Assembly: GCF_026683955.1 (NCBI RefSeq)
Contig: NZ_CP113343.1
Span: 558,001-622,000 of the forward strand
Origin: Arthrobacter sp. MMS18-M83
GTDB lineage: Bacteria; Actinomycetota; Actinomycetes; Actinomycetales; Micrococcaceae
Length of the DNA stretch: 64,000 nucleotides
Direction: 5' to 3'
Shown: in pieces, positions 45,038 through 55,091 of the stretch
Position numbering within the stretch: position 1 is the stretch's first letter
Layout of the letters: each line of letters opens with the position of its first letter
The notes under the pieces: generated by a model
Seen by the model: only the letters and a program-made list of their open reading frames with translations
Database searches by the model: none
What the model was told of the DNA's origin: nothing
Translations under genes and position numbers: made by a program

Positions 45038-46456
45038 ATGCGGGATCTACGGCTGGTTGGCGTCCACGACGACGGCGGACATCTCCTGTTGAGCGGTACC
45101 GGCGGCGAAATGTTCCAGCTTCCGATTGACGAGGCGTTGCGTGTTGCCGCGAGCCGGACACCGGCCCAGGTGGCCGCCCGCGCTTCGATCACGCCCGTCG
45201 CCATGTCCCCGCGTGACATTCAGTCGCGTATCCGTAGCGGTGCGACGGCCGCGGAAGTAGCAGAGCTGTCAGGATTGCCGCTCGCCAACGTGCAGCGCTA
45301 TGAGGGCCCGGTGCTGGCCGAGAGGGAATACATCGCGCAGCAAGCCCGCAAAGTGGAAGTCGCTTCCCCCGCACCCGGCCACGATACGTACCGCGCAGCA
45401 TTCGGCGACGAGCCTGCCAGTCTTGGCGAGATGGTTGCGCACCGACTTACGGCCCACGGCATTGACTCCTCAGCGGTTGAGTGGGACTCCTGGCGCCGCA
45501 GCGATGGTGCGTGGACCGTCGTCGCGCGCTTCGAAACCAAGCCAGGCAGCCTGGAAAGCATCGGCGAAGAGCCACCGGCGATGTGGACCTTCAATCCCGC
45601 CCGGAAATCCCTCCAGAACGCCAACCGCTGGGCCCAGCAGCTCAGCGAACTGGAGCCGCTTGATGGCCCCGTACCGGCGCGGCGGCTCGCCGCCGTTTCC
45701 GACCGGCCTTTTGATTTTGAGGCCGACGGCGGCGCCGCGGCCCGTGCGGCCGCCGCAGCCACCAAGGAAGCCGATGGACTCCTGGACATGCTGCGCTCTC
45801 GCCGCGGACAACGGCTGGGCCTCGACGAAGACAGCGACGACGCTTTGGCGCTGCTTCTGAGCAGCGGTGTTCCAGCCGCCCATCCCCGGCCCAGCGACGT
45901 CGAAGACGGCCATTCGGATAAAGAGTCAACCGACACGGACGAACCGACCGAGGCCGACCCCGCCGCGACCCGTCGTGACGCTCGCGCCTCCATGCTGTCG
46001 CGACTGAGCCTGGCTCCGCAGCATGACGACAAGGAAGACGATTCCCTCCGGCTGCACGACGGCGTCAGCACGGATACCCGGGAAATCACCGTGATCCCGG
46101 GCCCGCTTCGCCCCGTGACCCTTCTGCGCGGCAGGCCTGACAACGATGCGCAGGCCCCCAAGGACGAGACGCAATCCCAGGAAGCGGCATCACCGCGGGC
46201 CGGCCTGGACGAATTGCTCGGCGGAGCTCCCCGGCGGGAACGCGAGGAGCCAAAAGTCACCCGTGCCGGGCTGAAGGATTCCTGGTACAAGGCCACACCA
46301 TCCACTTCGTCGGAGCGCGTGGTTTCAGAGTCTGACAACCGGCCCCACGGTGACGAGTCTTCCGACGCAGCGCCTGCCGAACGCCAGCCGTCACGGCCCA
46401 AGCGCTCCAGCATTCCCAGCTGGGATGAAATCGTCTTCGGAACGCGCGGGGACTAG
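45038..46456 (+). CDS. sepH: septation protein SepH
   Basis: Actinobacterial cell-division protein that binds FtsZ and promotes Z-ring assembly. The 472-residue protein has the conserved N-terminal DUF3071 domain: MRDLRLVGVHDDGGHLLLSG, LPIDEALRVA, then a helix-turn-helix-like MSPRDIQSRIRSGATAAEVA and YEGPVLAEREYIAQQARKV. A long acidic, low-complexity linker follows (about 225-440), with a short basic C-terminal motif RPKRSSIPSWDEIVFGTR. GGTGGAGG lies 5-7 nt before the ATG at 45038; the ATG five codons earlier overlaps this ribosome site and is rejected. Confidence 0.92.
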   Translation: MRDLRLVGVHDDGGHLLLSGTGGEMFQLPIDEALRVAASRTPAQVAARASITPVAMSPRDIQSRIRSGATAAEVAELSGLPLANVQRYEGPVLAEREYIAQQARKVEVASPAPGHDTYRAAFGDEPASLGEMVAHRLTAHGIDSSAVEWDSWRRSDGAWTVVARFETKPGSLESIGEEPPAMWTFNPARKSLQNANRWAQQLSELEPLDGPVPARRLAAVSDRPFDFEADGGAAARAAAAATKEADGLLDMLRSRRGQRLGLDEDSDDALALLLSSGVPAAHPRPSDVEDGHSDKESTDTDEPTEADPAATRRDARASMLSRLSLAPQHDDKEDDSLRLHDGVSTDTREITVIPGPLRPVTLLRGRPDNDAQAPKDETQSQEAASPRAGLDELLGGAPRREREEPKVTRAGLKDSWYKATPSTSSERVVSESDNRPHGDESSDAAPAERQPSRPKRSSIPSWDEIVFGTRGD

Positions 46457-46493
46457 CGGTTCAAATTCGCGCAGCTTCGGTTCGCGGAAGGCT

Positions 46494-47252
46494 TCAGTTC
46501 GCGCCGTGCCAGAGGCAAGCGTCGACGTCGAACGGCAGCAATTGGTCCCGGCTCGCCATGAGATTGGCCCCGTGGGCAGTGACCCGTCGCATGTAGTGCC
46601 GCCGGCAGAGGGTCTCGTATCCGACTGCGGGTAGCAACGCATCGGCTGGGTCGCGGACCGCCTCTCGACCGCCGTCGCCCGCGGGCCCGCCTTCAATGCG
46701 GCCGTCCTCGATGCGTCCATCCATCGCGACGTCGCCCACCACCACTTGCTCGCCTTCGACCACCATGATGCCGTCCACGGTCCGCGCATTGTGTGTTGCG
46801 CGGCGGCCGCACCAACAGAGCGCTTCGACCTGCAGGACCTGGACCCTGTCCGCGAGTTCCACGAAGCGCTGGGATCCAGGAAACAGCCTGGTACGGAAGT
46901 CCGATGTGATCCCGAAGGCGAACACGTCGACGTCCATTTCATCGACAACGCGCGCCAGCTGTTCCACTTGCCCCGGCGAGTAGAACTGGGCCTCGTCACA
47001 GATGAGGTAGTCCACCCGGAGGCCGGTGGTCCGGCGTCGGACCACTTCGTCCCAGAAATCGGTGGTGTCAACAACCTCAACGGCGTCCGTCTGGAGACCG
47101 AGCCGGCTGGAGATGACGGAGCCTCCGGCGCGGTCGTTGCAGCTGAATCGGACGCCGCCGCGGCCACGCGCACGATGGTTGTGGTCCATCTGCAAAGCAA
47201 GTGTGGACTTGCCGCAGTCCATGGTTCCAGAGAAGAAGATGAGCTCAGCCAC
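46494..47252 (-). CDS. tdk: thymidine kinase
   Basis: Salvage enzyme that phosphorylates thymidine. The type II TK fold shows Walker A FSGTMDCGKSTLALQM at residues 7-22, VDYLICDEAQFYSPGQVEQL (Walker B/DEAQF) and the zinc region EALCWCGRRATHN with YETLCRRHYM. At 252 residues it is longer than the usual ~200 because of an insertion rich in Gly/Asp/Glu near residues 175-205 (VAMDGRIEDGRIEGG). The 8-bp overlap with the phosphodiesterase-like gene upstream suggests coupling. Convergent with sepH. Confidence 0.93.
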   Translation of the reverse strand: MAELIFFSGTMDCGKSTLALQMDHNHRARGRGGVRFSCNDRAGGSVISSRLGLQTDAVEVVDTTDFWDEVVRRRTTGLRVDYLICDEAQFYSPGQVEQLARVVDEMDVDVFAFGITSDFRTRLFPGSQRFVELADRVQVLQVEALCWCGRRATHNARTVDGIMVVEGEQVVVGDVAMDGRIEDGRIEGGPAGDGGREAVRDPADALLPAVGYETLCRRHYMRRVTAHGANLMASRDQLLPFDVDACLWHGAN

Positions 47253-48474
47253 GGCGGCCTTTGGGACCTCCGGACTGGAAGCAGAGCAGCGGAACTTCGC
47301 GCTCCGCCTTGGTCAGCGAACCATGCTGCCCGACGACTTCCATGGCGGTGGGGCGGACCCGGCGGACATCGTAGAGTGCCAATGTGTCCCGGGCGGCAAT
47401 CATGACGTCTCCGATCCGCGGGGAGACCTCTGGGCGCAGCCGGCCGAAGAGACCTGCCGCAAGGCCCTGCTCCCGGGTGAAGGCCCAGATCCGGTCGCCG
47501 AAGCGGGCACGCCAGGCGTCCAGCAGGGCTTCCCGGTGAAGCTCTCCGGCGTCGGGTTCCAGGTACAGGTGGACCATGCGTGGTTCGCCTGCTGTATGCC
47601 GGACACCGGCAATGAGAGCGGCATCGGCTGAGTAGTCGATCCGCTGTGACTCCGGAACGTCAAGCATCCCGTGGTCCCCGGTGACCAGGATCGTGGTACC
47701 TGCCGGAAGTGAGGCGGATAGCCTCTTGACCGTTGAATCTATCTCTTCGAGCTGGTGTTCCCAGCGATCGGACTGGCAGCCGTAGCGGTGGCCGGCTTTG
47801 TCGAGCTCGTTGACATAGAAGTACATGAGCGAACTGGTTCCTGGTGCCATCGCTTCCCCCGCAGCTGCCGTGCGGGAATGCAGCGAGCTGCCTCCCACGA
47901 AGCGGCTTCCCCGAAGCGCCGCCCGGGTCATGGGTGACGAACCGAACTGAGGCAGGCTCACCGTAACCACGTCAGTCTCAGCAGCAACGCGTTCGAAGAT
48001 CGTCGGGAACGGTTGCCAGCTCAGGGGATCGACTCCGGCGTCCCAATTGCCGAGCAGGTTGACCACCTTGTCCTGGGCCGGATCCAGGACGTCGTAGCCC
48101 ACCATGCCGTGTTCGCCAGGCGTACGGCCCGTGCCCAGACTTGCCAAGGACGACGCCGTGGTGGAAGGGAAGGCTGAATCCAGCCAGACTGGAACGGCTC
48201 CCTGCCCCGAATTCGCAACGGACCTCAGGAACGGCGTGTGGGCGGCTTTCTGCTTGAGCAGGTTGCGGCCCAGACCATCGGCGAGTACCACGCACACGCG
48301 TTGCGACGCGGGCAATTGGAGCTTGTTCTCAAAGCCCGGCAGGCCCATGCTCGCGGCGGCGCTGGTGAAGACCTCGGCGATCGACTTGCTGCCATACAAG
48401 GGAGCGCCGGGAAGCTCGGGGACGGTGCTGGCGGCGGGGGCGGTTTCCTGGGCGAGATGTTCCGAGGTCACCAT
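47245..48474 (-). CDS. alkaline phosphatase superfamily protein (nucleotide pyrophosphatase/phosphodiesterase-like)
   Basis: 409 residues. It has the metal-binding VCVVLADGLGRNLLK (Asp), the nucleophile region DSAFPSTTASSLASLGTGR (Thr in FPSTT), FYVNELDKAGHRYG (Asp/His) and ILVTGDHGMLDVP (Asp-His) and a later His in VGQHGSL. All the two-metal ligands of the NPP family are therefore visible. No signal peptide, so probably cytoplasmic. The ATG at 48474 overlaps the stop of the DUF5998 gene (TGATG), so the longer reading to 48723 is rejected. It overlaps tdk by 8 bp. Confidence 0.88.
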   Translation of the reverse strand: MVTSEHLAQETAPAASTVPELPGAPLYGSKSIAEVFTSAAASMGLPGFENKLQLPASQRVCVVLADGLGRNLLKQKAAHTPFLRSVANSGQGAVPVWLDSAFPSTTASSLASLGTGRTPGEHGMVGYDVLDPAQDKVVNLLGNWDAGVDPLSWQPFPTIFERVAAETDVVTVSLPQFGSSPMTRAALRGSRFVGGSSLHSRTAAAGEAMAPGTSSLMYFYVNELDKAGHRYGCQSDRWEHQLEEIDSTVKRLSASLPAGTTILVTGDHGMLDVPESQRIDYSADAALIAGVRHTAGEPRMVHLYLEPDAGELHREALLDAWRARFGDRIWAFTREQGLAAGLFGRLRPEVSPRIGDVMIAARDTLALYDVRRVRPTAMEVVGQHGSLTKAEREVPLLCFQSGGPKGRRG

Positions 48475-49202
48475 CAGCGCTGGTGCCCGCGGCTCAACCG
48501 GTTTCCGAAGACGCCCGAGCGGAGCCGCGGTGCGGGGATGGAACCCGAATGTGCAGCAGGCCCGGGACCCCCTGTGTTCACGGCCCGCAGCGCTCGGGCA
48601 AAGATCTTCGCATCCTGCACGGCCCTGGGGCCGTCTGCCTCCGAGCTGATCCGAAGGACGATGTCCTCCTGGGAAATAGTGCCTGTATACCCATGATCGG
48701 CTTCGCATTGCGGGTCCCCGCAACTGGCCGGTCCCACATCCAGGCGTTGGCCACCAGACCAGGCGATGGACAGGGTCAGCTCCCTGACGGGGTCGCTTGG
48801 AGTGTAATTCTGCGGCTGTGCATACATGTAGCTGAGCACCACCGAGCGGATTTGTGCCACCGGCACGGACTCGGTGGAAATCTGGGCGACAATCTGCTCG
48901 CCGGCCTCGTCAAGTTGCTGGTCGTCAACGTGGGTGATCACCAGCATGTCCTCCGTGAGGACCAGGACGGTGATGTGGCGCCGGACCTCGGCACGGTCGA
49001 AATGTGTTTCCAAGTGCACCAGGTGTGCAAGGCAGTCCCGCCCGTCCAAAGCGTCGGCCACAACATCGGCAACGAGGACAGGGTAGAACCCGGCCCGCTG
49101 TAGAGCCTGGTCCAGGCTCTGCCCCTGCGAGCTGTGGTTGTGCGCTGCATGGTGCCCGGTGGTAGCCGGACCGGACGGAGGCGTCGGGGACTTCGAGCTC
49201 AT
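48474..49202 (-). CDS. DUF5998 family protein
   Basis: 242 residues, soluble. The core (about 30-210) includes QALQRAGFYPVLVADVVADA, LVHLETHFDRAEVRRHITVL, MLVITHVDDQQLDE and VVLSYMYAQPQNYTPSDP. I recall this as DUF5998, an actinobacterial family of unknown function commonly placed next to the alkaline-phosphatase-like gene. The N-terminus is His/Ser/Pro-rich and disordered. Coupled by TGATG to the next gene. Confidence 0.8.
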   Translation of the reverse strand: MSSKSPTPPSGPATTGHHAAHNHSSQGQSLDQALQRAGFYPVLVADVVADALDGRDCLAHLVHLETHFDRAEVRRHITVLVLTEDMLVITHVDDQQLDEAGEQIVAQISTESVPVAQIRSVVLSYMYAQPQNYTPSDPVRELTLSIAWSGGQRLDVGPASCGDPQCEADHGYTGTISQEDIVLRISSEADGPRAVQDAKIFARALRAVNTGGPGPAAHSGSIPAPRLRSGVFGNRLSRGHQR

Positions 49203-49258
49203 TCCCCCATTTTCACAGATCGGCTGTGGACTTCATAACCACCCGGTTCCCCGCCCGG

Positions 49259-51952
49259 TCAGCTGAGCATCGCGCGACGGGCGCTGTCCGTACGCCGTGC
49301 AGCGTTCCCGATCCATACCTCGGCGGCAAGGATCTTCGCGCCCCGCGGTCCCGCGAGGACGGGATTGAATTCCACGAGGGCAATCCCGGGGTGTTCATCC
49401 TTAAGGCGGACCAGCCGTGCGCCGAGGTCCTCAAGGGCCGCCACGTCGACCGCCGGCAGCCCCTGGTAGCCAAAAAGTTTCAGCGACGCCCGGGGCGCCC
49501 TGATGAAGTCGTGAAGATCGGCTGCGGACAAAGGGGGGACCCGATGGGCCCAATCGTCCAGCAGGTTCACGGCGTCGCCTGCCAAACCGAAGGAAACCAC
49601 CGGGCCCAGGAGCGGATCTTCGATGGCGCGGAAAGTGCAGGCCTGTCCCACAGGTGCCATCGCCTGTACCTCGATGGCCGGTGACCCATAGGGTTCAAGG
49701 ACCCGCCGCATCTGTTCGATGTTGCGTCGCAACGAGTCCGCGTCCTCGATGTCCAGCCGCACGCCACCTAAGTCCAGGCGGTGCCGGAGCGCAGGATCCG
49801 TGGTCTTGAGCACTACGGGCCAGCCAAGCCGTTCGGCGGCGGCCACCGCCTCGTCGTCGCTCTCGACTGCGGCTGATGGCACCACCGGGATGCCGTACCG
49901 GGATAGCAGTGCGGCGCCTTCGGCGTCGTCGAGCCGGACCAGCTGCTCCCCCGGGACGGAAGACAGGAGCCGCTCGATGTGTTCCCGCGCTCCCTCCCGG
50001 TCGCAACCCCCAGGCTCCACGAACATGCCCTGGTCCCGGTCCAGCCACTTCGCGTAACGGACTACGGCCGCCAAAGCTGCCACGGCGCTCCCGGCGCTTG
50101 AGTAGCAGGGAAGGGATGGCCCGGATTCTCCGCTTGGAGCAAGCAATCCGTCCAGCTGCACGGAACTGTCAAGGATCCCCGTGAAAGCCGCCACCACGGG
50201 CTTACCCGCCTCTGCCGCGCATTCGGAGAGGACTCCGGCGATCGCCTCCATCGTGAGGCTCCGGGACGGCACCATTGCCGCCACCACCGCGTGCACGGCG
50301 TCGTCCGCAAGATTCTGCCGGAGGCTGCGCCGCAGTCCTTCCAAGGCCACCGACATCCCCACATCCAGGTCGACGTCGGTGACGATCCTGTCGACGACCA
50401 GTCCCTGGGGGGCCGCGTTGTCGGCCACGACCTTCCCAAAGGCCGCGGAATTGCTGTAGACCGCGAGCGCGGGACCCTTGGGCAAGGGCTGGCTGGAAAC
50501 GATCTGCGCCACATCCATGAGCTGCTCGATGGTTTCGACTGCGATGACCCCGGCCTGGCGCATCATCGCGTCCAGTGCCGCCGCCGGCGCCAGAGTCGTC
50601 CTGACCACGTGTCCTGGCGGAAGTCGCAACCCGGTGACATCGGACTTGGCAACGATGACGGGCTTGCTGCGCGACAAGCGGCGGGCCAGGCGGGAGAACT
50701 TGCGCGGGTTGCCGATCGACTCCAAATAGAGCCCGACGGCGGCGGTATCGGGATCGTCTTCCCAGAACTGCATGACGTCGTTGCCGGAGACATCGGCACG
50801 GTTGCCGGCGGACAAGAACGAGGAAAGGCCTAGGCCCCGGCGGCTCGCTGCGGCGTAGACGGAAACACCGATGGCGGCAGATTGCGAAAACAGTCCCAGT
50901 CCCCCGCGCCGGGGCAGGCTCGGGGCCATCGACGCATTGAGGGAGACCTCGGGATTCGTGTTCACGATCCCCAACGACTCGGGGCCAATCACGCGCATCC
51001 CATAGGACCTCGCCCGGCGCACGAGGTCCCGTTGCCTCCGCAGTCCTTTCTCGCCGTCGTCGGCATAGCCTGCAGTGGCGACCACCAGCCCTTTGACTCC
51101 CGCAGCACCGCACTCGTCCACGACTTTCGGCACTTCTTCGTAAGGCACTGCGATAATTGCAAGCTGCACCGGCCCGGGGACATCGGCGATCCGGGCGAAG
51201 GACTTCATCCCGGCCAGCTCGAACGCCTCGGGGTTGACCGCATAGACCGCGCCGGTGAAGCCTCCCTCCAGGATGTGCTCAAGCAACTGGTGCCCTACAG
51301 TCCCCCACCGGCGGCTTGCGCCCACCACCGCGATCGACGACGGCGCCAGCAAGTCCCGCACACTGCGGGCCTCGGCGCGGTGTTCCCGCGACTCCATGAC
51401 TGCCAGGGATTTTTCGGTGGGGTCGATGTTGAACTCGACACTGACGACGCCGTCGTCGAATTTGCGCGCGAGCTCGTAGCCCGCGTCGGCGAAGACCCGG
51501 AGCATTTTGCGGTTCTCCGGCAGGACCTCGGCGGTGAACCGGCGGATGCCGTTTTCGCGGGCGGCCGCCGCCAGGTGTTCCAGCAGGATCGAACCGATCC
51601 CTCGGCCCTGCTGGACATCGGAGATATTGAACGCAACTTCGGCCTCGGTGGGGTCATCGAGCCGGTCGTAGCGTCCGACGCCAACGATTTCACCGCCGAT
51701 GGTGATGACGAATGCCACCCGGTCTTTATGGTCCACTTCGGTGAAGCGGCGCAGTTCCTTGCTGGAAAGCCTCGATTTGAACGAGAAGAACCGCATGTAG
51801 ATGGACGTCTCCGACTGCGCCGTGTGGAAAGCCTGGAGGGCGTCCGCGTCCTCGGGTGAGATGGGTCTCAAATGCGCCGTTCCGCCGTCACGAAGCACGA
51901 CATCGGCCTCCCAATATTCCGGATATACGCCGGCGCCGGGCTGATCCACCAT
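49259..51952 (-). CDS. GNAT acetyltransferase fused to acyl-CoA synthetase (NDP-forming)-like domains, Pat-type
   Basis: 897 residues. An N-terminal GNAT domain (about 15-170, acetyl-CoA loop QQGRGIGSILLEHLAAAARE) is followed by a CoA-binding domain (from about 200, SIAVVGASRRWGTVGHQLLE), two succinyl-CoA-ligase-like domains and a C-terminal ATP-grasp domain (LSRYGIPVVPSAAVESDDEA, GWPVVLKTTDPALRHR). The architecture is that of protein lysine acetyltransferases of the Pat/bifunctional family, with the GNAT at the N-terminus. The loop expected to read S-H-T-G-A-L-A reads VVRTTLAPAAALDAMMRQAG, so the catalytic His appears lost and ligase activity is doubtful. The likely role is acetylation of acyl-CoA synthetases. 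Confidence 0.85.
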   Translation of the reverse strand: MVDQPGAGVYPEYWEADVVLRDGGTAHLRPISPEDADALQAFHTAQSETSIYMRFFSFKSRLSSKELRRFTEVDHKDRVAFVITIGGEIVGVGRYDRLDDPTEAEVAFNISDVQQGRGIGSILLEHLAAAARENGIRRFTAEVLPENRKMLRVFADAGYELARKFDDGVVSVEFNIDPTEKSLAVMESREHRAEARSVRDLLAPSSIAVVGASRRWGTVGHQLLEHILEGGFTGAVYAVNPEAFELAGMKSFARIADVPGPVQLAIIAVPYEEVPKVVDECGAAGVKGLVVATAGYADDGEKGLRRQRDLVRRARSYGMRVIGPESLGIVNTNPEVSLNASMAPSLPRRGGLGLFSQSAAIGVSVYAAASRRGLGLSSFLSAGNRADVSGNDVMQFWEDDPDTAAVGLYLESIGNPRKFSRLARRLSRSKPVIVAKSDVTGLRLPPGHVVRTTLAPAAALDAMMRQAGVIAVETIEQLMDVAQIVSSQPLPKGPALAVYSNSAAFGKVVADNAAPQGLVVDRIVTDVDLDVGMSVALEGLRRSLRQNLADDAVHAVVAAMVPSRSLTMEAIAGVLSECAAEAGKPVVAAFTGILDSSVQLDGLLAPSGESGPSLPCYSSAGSAVAALAAVVRYAKWLDRDQGMFVEPGGCDREGAREHIERLLSSVPGEQLVRLDDAEGAALLSRYGIPVVPSAAVESDDEAVAAAERLGWPVVLKTTDPALRHRLDLGGVRLDIEDADSLRRNIEQMRRVLEPYGSPAIEVQAMAPVGQACTFRAIEDPLLGPVVSFGLAGDAVNLLDDWAHRVPPLSAADLHDFIRAPRASLKLFGYQGLPAVDVAALEDLGARLVRLKDEHPGIALVEFNPVLAGPRGAKILAAEVWIGNAARRTDSARRAMLS

Positions 51953-51955
51953 AGG

Positions 51956-51970
51956 CTTAGCCTAGCTAAG
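51956..51970. repeat. 15-bp palindrome in the 54-bp divergent spacer before parC
   Basis: CTTAGC-CTA-GCTAAG, lying 4 nt upstream of the start of the GNAT-fusion gene and 37 nt upstream of parC. It could be an operator for either gene. Confidence 0.5.
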
Positions 51971-52006
51971 TCTTCCGCAGTACACGTTTAAGGATCCACC
52001 GACTCC

Positions 52007-54544
52007 ATGGCACGCAGCCAAAGTCCCTCCCGCGCGAACGCAGCAACGGCCGCCGTCGACGGGGACTTCACAGAGAACATCATCGATATCGACGTCACTT
52101 CCGAGATGGAAGGCTCCTTCCTGGAGTACGCGTATTCGGTGATCTATTCCCGCGCGCTCCCCGATGCGCGCGACGGCCTGAAGCCGGTTCAACGGCGCAT
52201 TCTGTACATGATGAGCGACATGGGCTTGCGCCCGGACCGCGGACATGTGAAGAGTGCCCGCGTAGTGGGCGAGGTCATGGGAAAGCTGCACCCCCACGGT
52301 GACGCCGCCATCTATGACGCCATGGTGCGCATGGCCCAGGACTTCTCCCTGCGCTTGCCCCTCATTGACGGGCACGGCAACTTCGGCTCGCTCGACGACG
52401 GCCCGGCCGCACCGCGTTACACCGAAGCCCGGCTCGCCGCGGCCGCCATGACGATGACCGAGCACCTCGACGAAGACGTAGTGGACTTCGTTCCCAACTA
52501 CGACAACCAGCTCACCCAGCCGGACGTCCTGCCCGCCGCTTTCCCCAACTTGCTGGTCAACGGCACCACGGGCATCGCCGTCGGAATGGCCACCAACATG
52601 GCCCCCCACAACCTCGTGGAAGTCATCGCCGCCGCCCGGCACCTCATCGCCCATCCGGACGCCACCCTGGACGACGTCATGCGATTTGTGCCCGGCCCGG
52701 ACTTGCCCACGGGCGGCAGGATCGTGGGTCTGGATGGAATCCGTGATGCTTACGCCACGGGGCGCGGGTCATTCAAGACCCGCGCCAAGGTGGAGATCGA
52801 GCAACTGACCGCACGCCGAACCGGCCTGGTGGTGACCGAGCTGCCCTACATGGTGGGTCCGGAGAAGGTCATCGAGAAGATCAAAGATGCGGTCAACGCC
52901 AAGAAACTGACCGGCATCAGTGATGTCATGGACCTGACTGACCGCAAGCATGGACTGCGGCTCGTGATTGAGATCAAGAACGGTTTCAACCCCAACGCCG
53001 TGCTGCAGCAGCTCTACCGGTTCACGCCAATGGAAGACTCGTTCGGCATCAACAACGTGACCCTGGTGGATGGGCAGCCGCAGACTTTGGGCTTGCTCCA
53101 GCTCCTTCAGGTGTACGTCGGCCACCGGATTTCGGTCGTGCGCCGTCGCACCGCTTTCCGCCTGGGCAAGAAGAAAGACCGCCTCCACCTGGTGGAGGGC
53201 CTCCTGGTCGCGATCGTGGACATCGACGAGGTCATTCAGATCATCCGTTCCTCGGACGAGGCCGCGGCGGCCCGCGAACGGCTCATGTCCATTTACGACT
53301 TGTCCGAGATCCAGGCCAACTACATCCTGGAACTTCGCCTGCGCCAACTGACCAAGTACTCGCGCATCGAACTCGAAAAAGAGCAGGAAGAACTGCGCCT
53401 CGAGATCGCCGAGCTTGAGGCGATCCTGGCGTCCGATGTTCTGCTGCGCGAGCTGGTGTCCGGGGAATTGGCCGAAGTGTCCGAGAAGTACGGCACGCCG
53501 CGACGCACCGTCCTTCTTGAGTCCGAGGCTGTCTCTCCCACTGTGGCCGCGGCGTTGGCCGCCGCCGTGCCGGCGGGCAAGGGCAAGGCTGCTGCGCTCC
53601 CGCTCGAAATCCCGGATGATCCCTGCTGGGCAATCCTGAGCACCTCCGGCCAGATCGCACGAACGTCCAACCAGGAACCGCTGGCGGAATCCGGTCCTCG
53701 GAGCAAGCACGACGTGTACCGCTCCGTGGTCAAGACAACCGCGCGGGGCGAAATCGGCGCGGTCACTTCGCAGGGCCGCATGCTCCGGGTACAAGTCATG
53801 GACATGCCGGCGCTACCACCGATGTCCGGGCTACCCAATCTTGCAGGTGGCGTGGCCGCGAAGGATTTCATCACCCTGCTCAAGGGCGAGACGCTTGTTG
53901 CGTTCGTACCGTTGGATGCCGTGTTGGCCATCGGAACGGTCCAAGGCGTGGTCAAGCGCGTTCAGCCGGATTACCCGCTGAACCGTGAAGACTGGGAGAT
54001 CATTGCGCTCAAGGACAAGGACACCGTGGTGGGCGTCGAGCCTGCCCAAAACGACGACGTCGAACTCGTCTTCTTGACCCGGCTCGCGCAGCTTTTGCGG
54101 TTCAGCGCCTCTTCTGTTCGGCCGCAGGGCCGGACGGCCGGCGGCATGGCCGGAATCAAGCTTGCAGCCGGCGACGACGTCATCCACTTCGGCACGGTGC
54201 GCGCCGACGACCCCTCCGCCGTCGTCGTGACCATCGCGGGCAGCAACGGCGCGTTGCCGGGGACGGCTCCGGGCACAGCGAAGATCACGCCGTTCGAGGA
54301 GTATCCGGCCAAGGGCCGCGCCACGGGAGGCGTGCGGGCCCACCGCTTCCTTAAAGGCGAAGACACACTGCTGCTCGGCTGGGCAGGTCACGGCCCTGCG
54401 AAAGCAACGTCTAGCGCCGGGGTCGCGCGTGCCCTCCCGCAGGAGCACGGCCGCCGCGACGGCTCCGGTGTTCCCCTCTCCCAGCCCGTGGACGCGATTG
54501 GTGCGAGCATGACATGGCAAAACGGGAGCGGCGAGGAAAACTGA
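52007..54544 (+). CDS. parC: DNA topoisomerase IV subunit A
   Basis: Type IIA topoisomerase A subunit of 845 residues. It has the breakage-reunion domain with [39 protein letters not shown] and the catalytic Tyr138 in APRYTEARL, then a coiled-coil tower and a C-terminal beta-pinwheel with [16 protein letters not shown] blades. It reads as ParC rather than GyrA: the GyrA-box is not evident. Residue 100 in GDAAIYD is Ala where E. coli GyrA/ParC have Ser, a feature that lowers quinolone sensitivity in other actinobacteria. It stands alone; parE is not in the window. Confidence 0.88.
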   Translation: MARSQSPSRANAATAAVDGDFTENIIDIDVTSEMEGSFLEYAYSVIYSRALPDARDGLKPVQRRILYMMSDMGLRPDRGHVKSARVVGEVMGKLHPHGDAAIYDAMVRMAQDFSLRLPLIDGHGNFGSLDDGPAAPRYTEARLAAAAMTMTEHLDEDVVDFVPNYDNQLTQPDVLPAAFPNLLVNGTTGIAVGMATNMAPHNLVEVIAAARHLIAHPDATLDDVMRFVPGPDLPTGGRIVGLDGIRDAYATGRGSFKTRAKVEIEQLTARRTGLVVTELPYMVGPEKVIEKIKDAVNAKKLTGISDVMDLTDRKHGLRLVIEIKNGFNPNAVLQQLYRFTPMEDSFGINNVTLVDGQPQTLGLLQLLQVYVGHRISVVRRRTAFRLGKKKDRLHLVEGLLVAIVDIDEVIQIIRSSDEAAAARERLMSIYDLSEIQANYILELRLRQLTKYSRIELEKEQEELRLEIAELEAILASDVLLRELVSGELAEVSEKYGTPRRTVLLESEAVSPTVAAALAAAVPAGKGKAAALPLEIPDDPCWAILSTSGQIARTSNQEPLAESGPRSKHDVYRSVVKTTARGEIGAVTSQGRMLRVQVMDMPALPPMSGLPNLAGGVAAKDFITLLKGETLVAFVPLDAVLAIGTVQGVVKRVQPDYPLNREDWEIIALKDKDTVVGVEPAQNDDVELVFLTRLAQLLRFSASSVRPQGRTAGGMAGIKLAAGDDVIHFGTVRADDPSAVVVTIAGSNGALPGTAPGTAKITPFEEYPAKGRATGGVRAHRFLKGEDTLLLGWAGHGPAKATSSAGVARALPQEHGRRDGSGVPLSQPVDAIGASMTWQNGSGEEN

Positions 54545-54582
54545 CCGGACACCGCCGTTGAAGACTGGTCCGAATGCTCCCG

Positions 54583-54963
54583 TTACATCGTGGCGATGCT
54601 GAGGATATTTCCTTCCGAATCGAGGAACCAAGCTCCCCTTTCGCCGTCCGGCAAGGTGGCTATGCCGTTCTCGGTCTTCAGGCCAGGGAAGTCATACTCT
54701 TCGAAGACGACTCCGCGCGCCCTGAGGTCGGCCATGTCCTGGTCCAAGTCGGTGCTCTGGAATCCCAACTGGGTGTTCTTGGCGGTCCCTGCGTTGGGTG
54801 TCTCGTAGAGCAGGAATGCGGTGCCGTTGGCGCACTTGTACATCAGGTTGTCTGAGGCTTCCGGGTTGTCCGGTTCGAGGCCTAGCTTGTCGCGGTAGAA
54901 ATCGCGGGCGCGAGCGATATCGCTGGCAGGGAGCACGCCGGCGACGTTTAGATCCTTAAGCAT
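54583..54963 (-). CDS. VOC family (glyoxalase/bleomycin-resistance-like) protein
   Basis: 126 residues, a single vicinal-oxygen-chelate unit: VLPASDIARARDFYRDKLGL at the start, MYKCANGTAFLLYETPNAG, VFEEYDFPGLKTENGI and the closing DGERGAWFLDSEGNILSI. The metal ligands are only partly conserved, so substrate and reaction are unknown. The ATG at 54963 (MLKDLNVAG) begins the fold; an in-frame codon at 54996 would add 11 residues. Convergent with parC. Confidence 0.85.
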   Translation of the reverse strand: MLKDLNVAGVLPASDIARARDFYRDKLGLEPDNPEASDNLMYKCANGTAFLLYETPNAGTAKNTQLGFQSTDLDQDMADLRARGVVFEEYDFPGLKTENGIATLPDGERGAWFLDSEGNILSIATM

Positions 54964-55091
54964 GGCAATTTCACTTTCCAGGCTTCCCCACAGCACCTAA
55001 CTTTACTCCTGATAGGCCATTTGGAGGCGTGCACGGACGCCCGCATTCCGCGGTGCGGCCGGATCGCGAACGCGGGCCCTAGACTACTGCC

